Part shown: positions 53,818 through 64,000 of the stretch, piece after piece
How positions within the stretch are numbered: the stretch's first letter is position 1
Layout: every line of letters begins with the position of its first letter
Assembly: GCA_021521415.1 (NCBI GenBank)
Contig: JAIQDT010004990.1
Location: 124,001 to 188,000 of the forward strand
DNA: 64,000 bases
DNA from: Bidens hawaiensis
Lineage: Eukaryota > Streptophyta > Magnoliopsida > Asterales > Asteraceae
Direction of reading: 5' to 3'
Notes under the pieces: model-generated
Seen by the model: the letters and a program-made list of their open reading frames with translations, nothing else
The model's database searches: none
Told to the model about the DNA's origin: nothing
Translations under genes and position numbers: made by a program

Positions 53818-55515
53818 TGATGTGCTAAAGTAGTCAAATAATAAATAACTAAAATTATACTAATCTAGACACTAAATAATACTCTAGACACTTAAACTTA
53901 ACTTAAACTACTAACAAGCAATTGAACTGGTCGACTCTATTACAGCTAAGTAAGTCCGGATATCGAACACACGAGACTCTATAAATTACGAAACTAGCAA
54001 ATTAGACTCAACTACAAGACGCGACTATTTATTAATAATATTTTAGGGGGAAATATTATTCTAATTAATTAAAACCCTAAATAATAAGAAAATAAAATTA
54101 GTTAACTTACTAATAATTAACTAATGATTACTTAACTATTAAACTAATAATAAAACTAATAATAAAATATTAAAACCTAACCCTAATTAATATAATAACA
54201 ATAAAACATAATCATAACCTTAAAACTTAATTAATTGATTAAATAAACCTTAACCCTATTTACTTTAACCTAATAAAAAATTTAGAAAGCTTTGATTAAT
54301 TCAGATGATGAAGATAACTACCTAGGCTAGAATCCCCAAAGTTACAGTTATTAATTAAATGGAAAACTCAAGTTATGGAACTGGGATCATAAAATAGACC
54401 CTTGACAGAAAACCCGAACAGAACCCTTGAACTTCAAGAAGACGCTTATGGATTTCTAACAAGTTTTAAGACTCATCAGTTTATTAATTAAACTTCCTTA
54501 CGGTTATTTAATAGCTTATGTCTAAGTATCTTTATGACGAAAACCTACCTTACAACACGGAATTCAAAGATAGCCAAGCAGACTCAATTAACTTAATAGT
54601 CTAAGCTGACAATCAAACCTAGACGGACTCCTTACGAAGAACAAAATCTAGTAATACCGACAAGCAAAAATCTATCAATAGCCTATCACCTTACAGCTTT
54701 TTAGACTAGCAACTCACTTTTATTTAGTCAAGAACACACAGTAAATGACCTAACAAAACCCTATCCTATGAAACAATCAATAAGGGCAAAGTGAAACAAT
54801 AAATCCAAGTAAACAAAACCAAGCAATTACTAACATCAAATCCATAACGAAACGAAATCCAAACAAAATCAAACCGAACAATGGTTCATCATGACCTAGG
54901 TAGTTTATGGAATTTATCCTAGCATCATATAGTCTAAATCAAACAAAATAATTAAAACTGAAAACATGGTGAAAATCTAATAAACGAAAGATTAATGGCG
55001 ATAAAACCCATAATCTCCAAAAGCGAACGTATAGGTCTTCACTGGCTGTCTCATTGCCTTCAAAATCACCAAGAAACTCGAAAGATAGCTCCAAAACTCT
55101 CCAATTCAGATGGTGGCTTCTGGTTATTCTTAGGTTTAAGTTAAATGTGTTTAAATACCCAAAACAAGGCCCAACATGAAGCAAAAACGAATTAAAAATC
55201 CACCCAACAGCCCCTAGGCGCCGCGCGACGGGCCTTGGCCTCCCTGGTCGAGCGGCGCGGCGTGCTCCACCAAGGGGGCCGGTCAGACCTGCCCGGTCTG
55301 ACCGTTTCTCTGTTCTGACCCTTCCTGACGCGTTCCGGATCTCCGTTTCGGCTCTTTTTAACTCGTTTTTCATCCGTTTTTATCACTATAAACTCCCGGA
55401 ACCTACGAAACATAAAAGTGTTATTAGTATACAAATCTTGACTTAAAATGAACAAAAAAAATTAAAATATTAAATGAAATATACATTGGAAACATAAATA
55501 TTTAGCATTATATCA
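53818..55515 (-). repeat. Athila-A 5' LTR (1,698 bp)
   Basis: It starts TGATGTGC on the plus strand next to the primer site and ends TATATCA at 55515, followed by target copy GACGG. It matches the left LTR throughout, with short indels near 54725. Confidence 0.93.
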
Positions 55516-56126
55516 GACGGTTTGCAAAAACACGAGGGTCTGAACCTCCTCCCGCGTATAAAAACTAGTAGCCACTACAAAATCTGGGACCGACATCTCA
55601 TACACGTGTCTTCCGAGTGAGAACGACACGGCATGTGGCTCGTCGAAATCGGTGGCCGTAAATCGAAACGTCGAGTAGAACTCGCGTGTGAGCTCGACGT
55701 GCGATGTCGAATCACACTCGAGCACTCGTAGCCACCGATCCGATATCATCCCCCGAAGCCTGGTCTCTGCCCCCAAGGTACCCAATAAAACCCAATCAAA
55801 TGTCCTCAGGCCAAGGAGCTGCATACCTCGAATGTGCGTGAACCTGGTATACTCCTCAGACGTGATGCTGAATTTGAGTACCTGATGCTGTGTGCGGCAT
55901 CCATCGCCCATGATATCCTCTGCATCGATGGCAGGAGTAGTCGGTAACTCCTGACCATAACCTGTATGGCTCGTGGTGGGTGCTGCTGGATAGGACGATG
56001 CGGCTCGGCCTCACCTCGAGCAGCTGCGACTGGACCACGGCGGCCCGCGCCCTCAGGCCTGTGCCTCTTGCGCCCGGCGGCGCGAGAAGACCTTGGAATA
56101 TCAAACATATTTGCAAAATCAAACAT
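55516..56126 (-). pseudogene. Athila-B post-pol ORF, N-terminal half
   Basis: The minus-strand frame begins near 56126 (MFDFANMFDIP, then a basic GRKRHRPEG stretch), shifts near 55910, and continues in 55911-55516 (LLGLRTFDWVL, then VELTREFYSTFRF, then MSVPDFVVATSFY) up to the Athila-A insertion. It resumes at 38795. An Arg/Gly-rich N-terminus could be a nuclear signal. Confidence 0.75.
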
Positions 56127-56424
56127 TCAAGTAAGATATGTCAACACTGATTGTGGTGACGACCGTATAGCATTTCGGTCGCGGTCGTCCCACGAATAAT
56201 TAAATAATAGTAAACTAATAAAATAAAAAAATTAAAAAAATAAATAAATAAAGACTAAAAATTCGGGGATACCCTGTACGTATTTTCTAAAAACCAGATT
56301 GTCCCGCCCGAATAGAAAGTACAATCAATTTTCAATTCAACACCAAACTAAATTCAAACTAACAAAGCATCCCCGTGACTCGAGTAAGTAACTCACAACA
56401 GACTCGACTCGATTCGACTAACAG
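56127..56424 (-). other. Athila-B spacer upstream of the post-pol ORF
   Basis: It is non-coding, with AT-rich runs (56210-56250). It ends in AACAG (56420-56424), the presumed target site of the chromovirus on the right. Athila-B pol should lie beyond the window, after that element. Confidence 0.55.
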
Positions 56425-56906
56425 TGTCACAACCTCAAAATCCACTAACGGAGTTTTACCGTCAGAGGGTGTGAACTAACAGGATCGGAATCATTAGTTA
56501 TAATCGAACACCATATTTAAAGTTTTCAAAACCAACAAGACATCAAGTCTTAAATGAAATGCGGAAGCGTAAATTGAAAAGCAAAAAAGTTGCGCCACAC
56601 AAGACGACTTAAAAACCCAAGTTATCAAGATAAAAATTAAAAGAAGTTTTTAAAGCAATGGTGTTCATAAACGTAACACATAATTATCAACTTCTTTATG
56701 ATACTTATCTTTTGTTCACCAATGGTTTGAGTCGACTCGTGTGTGTTTCGATGAAATTCCGAACGACTACTTGTGTAGTGATTGTCATGCGTCATTTAAA
56801 CCCAAATTTAAATGCAATGAGATATGTGTTACAGTTCGTGTGATCTTAAGTTTGAATTAACGGAGTTCGGATTAACTGAGTTAACCTGAAATTGACGAGA
56901 GTCACA
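56425..56906 (-). repeat. 3' LTR of the chromovirus, with an 840-bp internal deletion
   Basis: On the minus strand it starts TGTGACTC and ends GGTTGTGACA. Its two halves match 62712-62954 and 63795 onward of the other LTR. The 840 bp between (62955-63794) are missing here, with CA at both break points. PPT-like AACATGGGAATGA (minus strand) adjoins at 56907-56920. Confidence 0.85.
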
Positions 56907-57038
56907 TCATTCCCATGTTGAAAGAATTTTCGTCCCGAAAATTTGTGTCACGTCGCGATGGGTTTCGGAAAAAAGGCAAAAATTTTTGGTTTGCCATATC
57001 ATCCCCCTGTAGAAATAAATTTCGTCCCGAAATTTAAT

Positions 57039-57659
57039 TCATACGTCTGGTGTATTCTGACGGTTTGTCGGCTTTCGTGGTTTTTGGTGCTTGGTTAGCC
57101 CTTTGAAAAGGTGAGGATACTTTTTCATCATCTGATCCTCGCGTTCCCATGTGAACTCTGGTTCACGTCTCGAGTTCCATCGAACTTTAACGATGGGAAT
57201 CTTGCTGTGTTTGAGTGTTTTGGTTTCTCAATCCAAAACTTCGACTGGTTCTTCGATGAAGTGTAACTGTTCATCAACTTGCAACTAGCCCAAAGGAACT
57301 ACTTGTGTTTCGTCAGAAAGGCATTTCTTTAAGTTGGATACATGGAAAACATTGTGTACGCCACTGAGTTCCGTTGGTAAGTCCAATCTTTACGCTACTG
57401 GACCAATACGTTCAGTTATCCGGTATGGGCCAACGTATCGTGGGTTGAGTTTGTTTCGCTTTCCAAAGCGAACTACACCTTTCCAATGTGAGACTTTCAG
57501 TAAAACATTATCATCCACTTGGAATTCCAGAGGTTTTCGGCGCTTGTCGGCGTAACTCTTTTGGCGATCTCTTGCTACTGACATGCGATTCTGGATTTGG
57601 ACAACCTTTTCTGAGGTTTCGAGCACTAGTTCGGGACCAGTGATTTGGCTATCACCCAC
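57039..57659 (-). pseudogene. Chromovirus integrase C-terminus and chromodomain
   Basis: The frame 57659-57390 contains [26 protein letters not shown] and [13 protein letters not shown]. Beyond its stop at 57390 the same protein can be followed, with further stops, through [12 protein letters not shown] and VKVRWNSRREPEFTWERED to KKYPHLF near 57110. The chromodomain of chromoviruses binds histone marks and guides integration. It is homologous to the fragments amplified in the array at 22979-32170. Confidence 0.85.
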
Positions 57660-57744
57660 TTCTGCCCAGCAAAGAGGTGATCGACACTTTCATGTGTACA
57701 ACCCCTCAAACGACGCTACTTTAATGCTGGCGTGGTAGCTGTTA

Positions 57745-58311
57745 TTATACGAAAATGTCTTCCAAGGTTTGAATGGTGCGTTCACTCTGCCCATCCGTTT
57801 GAGGATGGTATGTTGTGCTCATATCCAAGAGGGTGCCTAGTGCGCTCTGTAGTGACTTCCAAAAGTGCGAAGTGAAACGAGAATCTCGATCAGATATGAT
57901 TGAGACAGGCACTCCATGTCTAGACACTACTTCTTTCATGTAAATGCGAGTCAGTCTTTCCATTTTGTCCGACTCCTTGATCGCTAAGAAATGCACAGAC
58001 TTCGTCAACCGGTAAACAATCACCCAGATGGTATCGCATCTTGTCGGTGTTTTGGGTAATCCTGTGATGAAATCCATGGAAATGTGTTCCCATTTCCATG
58101 TTGGGAGTTCTGGTTGTTGCAACAGACCAGATGGTTTCTGATATTCCACCTTGACCCGTGCACAAGTCAAACATTTTCTCACGTAGGTGGCAATGTCGGC
58201 TTTCATGTTTGGCCACCAGTAATATGCCTTTAGGTCATGGTACATTTTAACTGACACAGGTTTAATGGAATATCGGGATTTATGTGCCTCGTCCATCACC
58301 AGATTTCTCAA
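57745..58311 (-). pseudogene. Chromovirus integrase zinc-binding and core
   Basis: The frame has H..H and C..C ([12 protein letters not shown]), the first catalytic Asp ([13 protein letters not shown]), the second Asp ([15 protein letters not shown]) and the Glu region ([18 protein letters not shown]). It is truncated by a stop or shift at 57745, so the rest is read in another frame. Confidence 0.9.
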
Positions 58312-58456
58312 GTCTCCGTATCGAGGGACCCAAATCCGATTTTCGAAATATCAGACCCCGTCTGATTTGGTTTCAAGTTGCTTCCCCATGCCCCGCATGA
58401 GTTCTGATGGTAGGTTATTGTCTTTCAAAGCTTCAAGTTAAGCATCAAGAATCTGA

Positions 58457-60080
58457 TCAGGTAAGTTGGCATGAATCGTGAGTTGTAATTCGCACTCGTC
58501 TAGGCTTATCGGTTTTTTTTCTGCTGAGAGCATCGGCCACTACATTGGCCTTACCAGGGTGGTAATTTATGGCAAAGTCATAATCCTTAAATAGCTCGAC
58601 CCAACGACGCTGTTGCATGTTCAACTCCCTTTGATCGTAGATATGTTGGAGACTCTTGTGGTCGGTGTAAATGGTGAATCTGGTACCGTACGAGTAATGT
58701 CTCCATATCTTAAGAGCAAACACCACAACTCCGAGTTCTAAGTCATGGGTCGTATAGTTTTTCTCGTGGATCCGTAGCTGTCGAGAGGCATACGCTATAA
58801 CCTTCTCGAGTTGCATTAACACGCAACCGATACCCTGTATCGATGCGTCACAATGCACTACAAAATTTTCTGTTCTCTCAGGAAGGGCTAGGATAGGTGC
58901 GTTACAGAGTTTGGTTTTCAACAGTTGGAAGGCAGACTCCTGCGCGTCACCCCAATTGTACTTAGTACCCTTGTGTGTCAGTGCGGTGAGGGGTTGAGCA
59001 ATCTTTGAAAATCCCTCAATGAAACGTCGGTAGTAGCCAGCCAATCCTAGGAATTGTCGCACCTCAGTTGGAGTCTTAGGTGCTTCCCATTTTTTGGTGG
59101 CCTCTATCTTTCCTGGATCAACATGGATACCACTCTCATTGATCACATGTCCTAAGAAGTGAACCTCGCGAAGCCAAAATTCGCATTTTGAAAGCTTTAC
59201 CTACAATTGTTCCTTCTTTAGCAATTCCAGGATTAACCTTAGGTGTTCTTCATGGTCGGTCTGGTTCTTGGAGTAGACGAGGATATCATCTATGAAAACA
59301 ATAACAAATTTGTCGAGGTACGCCTTACATACTCGGTTCATGAGGTCCATGAATGCGGCTGGTGCGTTGGTTAAGCCAAAAGGCATAACCGAAAACTCAT
59401 AGTGACTGTACCGAGTTCTGAATGCCATATTTGAAATGTCTTCTTCACGCACTCTTAATTGATGATAACCAGATCTCAGATCGATCTTCGAGTAGTAACT
59501 CGATCCTTGAAGCTGGTCGAAAAGATCATCAATTCAGGGTAGGGGATAATGGTTTATGACCGTCACCTTGTTCAGCTCCCAGTAGTCGATGCACATGCGG
59601 AAAGTTCCGTCTTTCTTTCGAACAAATAGGACAGGGGCCCCTCCATGGTGATGAGCTAGGTCGTATAAAACCTTTATCCAACAAGTCTTGTAATTAAGTG
59701 GAAAACTCCTGAAGCTCCGCCGGTGCGAGCCGATACGGGGCTCGTGCTATGGGTGCTGCACCGGGGGCTAAGTCGATTTGGAACTCGACTTGTCGTATGA
59801 GTGGGAGTCCAGGAAAATCTTTCGGGAAAACTTCTGTTAAATCATGTACAATCGGTATATCTTCGATCCGCTTTTCTTTCGTGGTTTTCTCAATTACCTG
59901 AGCTAAGATCGCCGGTTGACCCTTTCGTAAATATTTTTGCGCCTTCATGAGGGTGATGATGTTGGTGGTCATGCCGCTCTTCTCTCCCTGTATAGAGATG
60001 ATTTCGCCGGAAGGAGTAGTGATATGAACAATCTTGTCATGGAATATAATCACAGCTCTATTTTCGAATAGGCAGTCCAT
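58457..60080 (-). pseudogene. Chromovirus reverse transcriptase and RNase H
   Basis: The frame 60080-59694 leads in from the protease (DFPGLPLIRQVEFQIDL). 59452-59201 has the RT core ([17 protein letters not shown], then FIDDILVYS). 59146-58457 gives the RT end and RNase H ([16 protein letters not shown], then YTTHDLELG, then [10 protein letters not shown]). Stops near 59690, between 59690 and 59460, and near 59200 break it. Confidence 0.9.
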
Positions 60081-60553
60081 ACCGACAACAACATCGAAAC
60101 TACCAAGCTAAAGGGTATGAGGTCGATATCGAAAGTATGACCCGACAGTTTCAACTTACATCCCGCTAGTACATGAGTTGTTTCTATATAACTACCGTCA
60201 GCTAATCCAACTGGAAACGTAGCAACTAACGGGGTTGGAGTTAAGTCTAAGAGTTTACTAAAGGCTTTCGATACAAAACTCCTATCAGCTCCAGTGTCAA
60301 ACAAAATAGAAGCAAAACAGTCATTCACAGGGAACTTACCGGTAACCACATTTGGATTGATGCGGGCCTCGCCCGATCCAATGACGAAAGCCCGACCTTT
60401 ACTACTGTTTCCGTTACTGTTATTGCCTCCATTGCTCTCATCCTGCTTCAGTTTTGGACAATCCTTCCTGAAGTGACCCTCCTGACCACACTCAAAGCAC
60501 CCTTTCGTTGTTGTAGGCTGTTTAGGATCACCCTTACCCGCTAGGTCTCCCAT
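60050..60553 (-). pseudogene. Chromovirus zinc knuckle and protease
   Basis: It has a CCHC knuckle (CFECGQEGHFRKDC) near the start, then the aspartic protease active site LFDTGADRSFVS, and ends after FSLVVSML with a shift into the next frame. The intact DTGA motif marks the protease. Confidence 0.9.
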
Positions 60554-60565
60554 ACAGTCCTTGGC

Positions 60566-61546
60566 CTAACGACCTAATTTACCGCATCGCAAACACTTGA
60601 TACGGTCGCATGGGACAGCATGGTGATAGTTGCACTTGTTGCACTTTGGGTACTTTCCAGCATAGCCACTCAAACCCTGTCCGCCACCGTTGTTGTTGTT
60701 GGAACCCTGGTTATTGAAGTTCCGAGTGAGTTCGGCTCTACAGTGGTGTTGTTGCTGTGGAGGGTTCGATGATGAGGACCTGGTGTTGTCAAACTTCCTT
60801 TTTCCATTCCCAGAGTTGTTGTTGTCAATACTTGAGTTGTCACGGGTTTTTGAGGTGGAACCTCTAGGTGGTAACGCACATTGTGCCACTTCTTGATCCG
60901 TCAGATTGTGGGCTATTCGAATCGCTTGCTGAATAGTGGTTGGTTTAGAAGACGTCACCATACCCTGAATCTGGGGTACCAAACCATCTATATACATCTC
61001 GATTCTCTTACTTGGCGGATCTACCATCCGCGGGCACATCACTGCCAGCTCATGGGAACGGGTGGTGTAGGCTTCAATCTCATAACCCACCATCTTTAAC
61101 GCCCAAAATTCCGACTCCAACTTCGAGATTTCCTCTCTAGGACAATACTCTTCTCGCATCATGTTCTTGAATTCTTCCCAGTTCATAGCATTTGCCAATT
61201 CTAACCTAAGAATCTGCACATTAGAATTCCACCAGGTGAGGGCGGAATCTTGCTGTGTTCCAGCAGCAAACTTGACCCTGTTGGCTGGAGGACAGTTACA
61301 CATCTCAAAAGCTGATTCTGCCTTCTCGGCCTAACGTAGGAAACCTATGGCTCCCTCAGTGCCGTCAAACGAACTGGGCTTGCAGTCCAGGTAGTTCTTG
61401 AAAGTACATACTCCGGCTGGACCTCCGGCTTGATTCTGAACATGCACAGCTAGAGCTGCCGCCACATGGTCATTCAGCAAGGCTTGGAGTTCTGCCGGGG
61501 TCATGTTGACATTACCGCGACCACGACCAACGTTTCTTCCAGACAT
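60566..61546 (-). pseudogene. Chromovirus gag
   Basis: The minus-strand start MSGRNVGRGRGNVNMTPAEL (61546) leads to FDGTEGAIGFLR and a TAG near 61332. After that the frame 61303-60566 has the capsid (SALTWWNSNVQ, then FKNMMREEYCPREEI, then YIDGLVPQI) and a cysteine-rich end (CNKC, then CLRCGKLGR). One stop at about 61331 and one at about 60566 break it. Confidence 0.88.
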
Positions 61547-61834
61547 CTCCTAGAATCACCGCATAAAATGTTAGACATGAACTCTCGGTTTCATATGCAA
61601 CACACCATACATGTAATAAAAGGAAGAAAAGAAAAGAAAGAAAAAGAAATAGAAACATCGCATCACAACCATATAATAATCCAAATAATAATTCATGATT
61701 AAAACCATTGTATCCACTACAAAGTATTTAAAATCAATCCTTAAAATTATAGAAAAAAAATATAAGTTTGGACGGAGACAACCCCTCTATCTAGGTGTAA
61801 TCCTCCTTAGATGTCATCTTATGAGGACACATCA
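61547..61834 (-). other. Chromovirus segment between upstream ORF and gag
   Basis: It is AT-rich with A-rich runs (61622-61650), and I see nothing else in it. Confidence 0.5.
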
Positions 61835-62606
61835 AAGTGTGCCTCCTCCTAAGTAGGCTCTTCCTCCGGCTCCTCTTCGGGTTCCTCCTCGGGATCTTCT
61901 TCGGGTTCTTCTTCGGGATCTTCTTCGGGTTCTTCCTCGGGATCTTCTTCGGGATCCTCCTCCAGTCCTGCTACGTTAAAGGTAATTCGCGCCTCTAGTG
62001 TCTCACAACGAGCTAGAGCTACTGCTGCAAGGCTTCATGCTTTCCCAACTTCGTTCTGCAAGTCTATCATCTTTGATTGCATCTTGGTCATCACTTTCAT
62101 TTGCTGCACGTGAGCATCCTGAACTTCCTTCATGGATTTGGTTAGGTAGGTAAGTCTCCTCCAAGCATTAGCTCCATCCTCCTTCACCTCAGTAACCTTC
62201 ACCCTCGTGGAGCGCATAAAGCCCACTTCACGCTCTAAACAGGAAGCGAGAACTGCGAAAGTGCGCTCCATTGGTAGGGTTATGGGTGGTAGCATATTGA
62301 AAGATGAAGGACAGCTCGGGGGAGTTAGTGGGGGAACCTGCTTTTAGTAGACCAATTCCAGTTACCGTTGCACTCGTAAATGCCTCCAGATGGGCGATGT
62401 CTCTTCGGTGCGGGGGCTGCTAGTGTTGGGACCTCCCGAGGTGGTGATGAGTTGGGTAGCTGTGGTTCATTTCCCGGGGCATGGGACATCAGGTCAGATG
62501 ATGATGACGTTGACATCCCTACAGGGTAAATCGTGTATGAGTTACGCTCGTATGAGTGAATGAGGTAAAGAGAGAAAGAAAACGAATAACTAAATATATA
62601 ATACAT
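61835..62606 (-). pseudogene. ORF upstream of chromovirus gag, with Glu-Pro/Glu-Asp repeats
   Basis: The minus-strand frames 62606-62325 (probable start MSTSSSSDLMSHAPG at about 62515) and 62295-62035 (helical, CLEREVGFMRST, then KMQSKMIDLQNEVGKA) are followed, past a stop, by an acidic stretch encoded by 15-18-bp repeats at plus 61858-61970. The repeat reads as alternating EEP and EED. It lies between primer site and gag, where chromoviruses normally have only a leader. The function is unknown. Confidence 0.55.
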
Positions 62607-62694
62607 ATTTATACACGCAGTGCATAAAATTATAACTAATGGGTCGTTGCGGTTATAGACTAGTATGAATGCATTTCTAGTTCGCTATAAGTAA

Positions 62695-62708
62695 TGGCTC
62701 TGCTACCA
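62695..62708 (-). other. Primer-binding site matching initiator tRNA-Met
   Basis: On the minus strand TGGTAGCAGAGCCA lies three bases inside the 5' LTR. It matches the usual TGGTATCAGAGCCA site but for one base. Confidence 0.85.
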
Positions 62709-62711
62709 ATC

Positions 62712-64000
62712 TGTCACACCCTCAAAATCCACTAAGGGACTTTTACCGTCAAAGGGTGTGAACTAACAGGATCGGAATCATTAGTTATAATCAAACACCA
62801 TATTTAAAGTTTTCAAAACCAACAAGACATCAAGTCTTAAATGAAATGCGGAAGCGTAAATTGAAAAGCAAAAAAGTTGCGCCACACAGGACGACTTAAA
62901 AACCCAAGTTATCAAGATAAAAATTAAAAGAAGTTTTTAAAGCAATGGTGTTCAGCGAATGCATGTCCTTTACCACGCGCCCGCCACGGCTACTTGAGAA
63001 TAACATACTAAAAGTGTCAAAACAGGGTTGGTGAGTTCACAAGTTTATACAAATAAAGCGTTTGTGTTTTAGCGTTACCAGATAATGTTAAGTCAATTAT
63101 ATATCAATAGGTAGCTAACCTATCAAGCATGAATTACTAAGTGTTCGACACCGAAGCTGACTGTTTAACGATTGCGTTGCCACCATGTCCACCACGACCA
63201 TGGTAATGTGTTAGCCAAGATTACACCCACTCGACCTATAGTCAACATTAGAGTTGGGTGGGGTTTGTCAAACCCAGTAGTACAACTCAAAGGTGACTCG
63301 CTATTATCCAAATATTAATCGGTTCGATGTTCAGAAGGACTTTAGTTGGTTTGTTTGCCACATAGCCTTACAAGTGATATATAATAAAGTAACAAAATCT
63401 ACATTGTTGGAGTATGTTATCTCCCCCTAATAAAAGAGTTTAAAAAGAATAAAGGGGCCGTGAAACTCACTATTTGCGAAGATAACAAAAAGATCCGAGA
63501 AAAGGTGTGCGTCACAGAAAATTCTCACTAGTGCTCTATCTAGCACCTTGAATTCTTCAACCAAACTTGAAAAAGAGATTGTGTGTGTGTGTGTTATGGG
63601 TTACGGCTGCCAAGAGAGGGAGGGGGGACAAAATCGATCGCAACCAGGGGGGATTAGGGTTGGGTAATAACCTGATTATAATATTAACTATGTTACATTT
63701 AACCCCTCTAACCTTCTAGTTAATCAATTTCTAGCACAAGTTAGTTTATTTTCCACATGAATTAACATTACGCAAGTAAACACCAAGTAGCACATAAACG
63801 TAAAACATAATTATCAACTTCTTTATGATACTTATCGTTTGTTTCCCAACGGTTTGAGTTGACTCGTTTGTGTTTCGGTGAAATTCCGAAAGACTACTTG
63901 TGTAGTGATTGTCATGCGTCATTTAAACCCAAATTTAAATGCAATGAGATATGCGTTACAGTTCGTGTGATCTTATGTTTGAATTAACGGAGTTGGGATT
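62712..64000 (-). repeat. 5' LTR of the chromovirus, incomplete at the window edge
   Basis: It begins TGTCACACCC next to the primer site. By alignment with the left LTR about 33 bases remain beyond 64000. It keeps the 840-bp middle (62955-63794) that is absent from the left copy. Confidence 0.9.

Larger units (their letters stand above)
38796..55515 (-). mobile_element. Athila-A: Athila-lineage gypsy element with both LTRs, inserted in Athila-B
   Basis: The LTRs are 38796-40546 and 53818-55515, starting TGATGTGC and ending TATATCA. Flanks GACGC (38791-38795) and GACGG (55516-55520) match at four of five bases. The coding frame of the surrounding Athila-B ORF continues across when the element is removed. 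On the minus strand the order is LTR, tRNA-Asp primer site, gag, protease, RT-RNase H, integrase, long spacer, post-pol ORF, 3' region, polypurine tract, LTR. A truncated chromovirus (42362-45482) lies in the 3' part. Frames carry stops and shifts, so it is not autonomous now. Confidence 0.93.
56425..64000 (-). mobile_element. Decayed chromovirus (Tekay-like), 5' LTR runs off the window
   Basis: On the minus strand the order is LTR (64000 to 62712), tRNA-Met primer site, upstream ORF, gag, protease, RT-RNase H, integrase, chromodomain, polypurine tract, LTR (56906-56425). The chromodomain-like end (PEFTWERED) and the tRNA-Met primer fit the Tekay/Del group of chromoviruses. Stops and shifts break most frames, so the element cannot work alone now. 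Confidence 0.9.

Noticed and set aside
54939..55455. 144- and 87-codon minus-strand frames
   Set aside because: They lie inside the Athila-A LTR; the matching place in the other LTR does not keep the frame.
56425..62712. Endogenous pararetrovirus
   Set aside because: LTRs, a tRNA-Met primer site, integrase and chromodomain show a Ty3-gypsy chromovirus; no movement or coat protein is seen.

Overview
This window is plant nuclear DNA made almost entirely of LTR retrotransposons, with no host gene that I can support. The families are a SIRE/Maximus-type Ty1-copia element, chromoviruses with an integrase plus chromodomain, Athila-lineage Ty3-gypsy elements with a tRNA-Asp primer site, and one SINE. 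The SIRE element carries an extra ORF downstream of pol whose N-terminal region resembles ORFs I remember from Asteraceae retroelement annotations. An Asteraceae genome is therefore my best guess, from recall rather than from a search.

Layout. 1-12140: a SIRE/Maximus element on the plus strand (5' LTR lies outside the window) with intact gag and pol, an uncharacterised third ORF split by one in-frame UAG, and a 3' LTR. It carries arrays of a 22-bp hairpin (GCGAAGTT, six bases, AACTTCGC), one of them next to an internal TATA box. 12141-13330: a probable old LTR remnant. 13331-15050: an internally deleted gypsy element. 15053-17365: a chromovirus solo LTR. 17371-20879: AT-rich DNA with a SINE (17725-17998) that has a perfect 19-bp target duplication.

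From 20880 to the right edge there is one old Athila-lineage element (Athila-B, minus strand) that later elements split apart. Its 3' LTR (20880-21414 plus 32171-33232) is interrupted by a chromovirus derivative (21415-32170, target duplication TATAA). That derivative has become a seven-copy tandem array of a 1,243-1,245-bp unit made of the LTR head and the 3' end of pol. Athila-B's 3' untranslated region is interrupted by a solo LTR (33840-36006, target duplication ATACT). Its post-pol ORF (37692-38795 plus 55516-56126) is interrupted by a younger Athila-lineage element, Athila-A (38796-55515), which itself contains a truncated chromovirus (42362-45482). Further right Athila-B is interrupted by a decayed chromovirus (56425 to beyond 64000).

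Most coding regions are broken; only the SIRE gag and pol look intact. The two observations most worth attention are the retrotransposon-derived tandem array held within one 5-bp target duplication, and the phased hairpin arrays, internal TATA box and splice-like sites that suggest the SIRE third ORF has its own expression signals.
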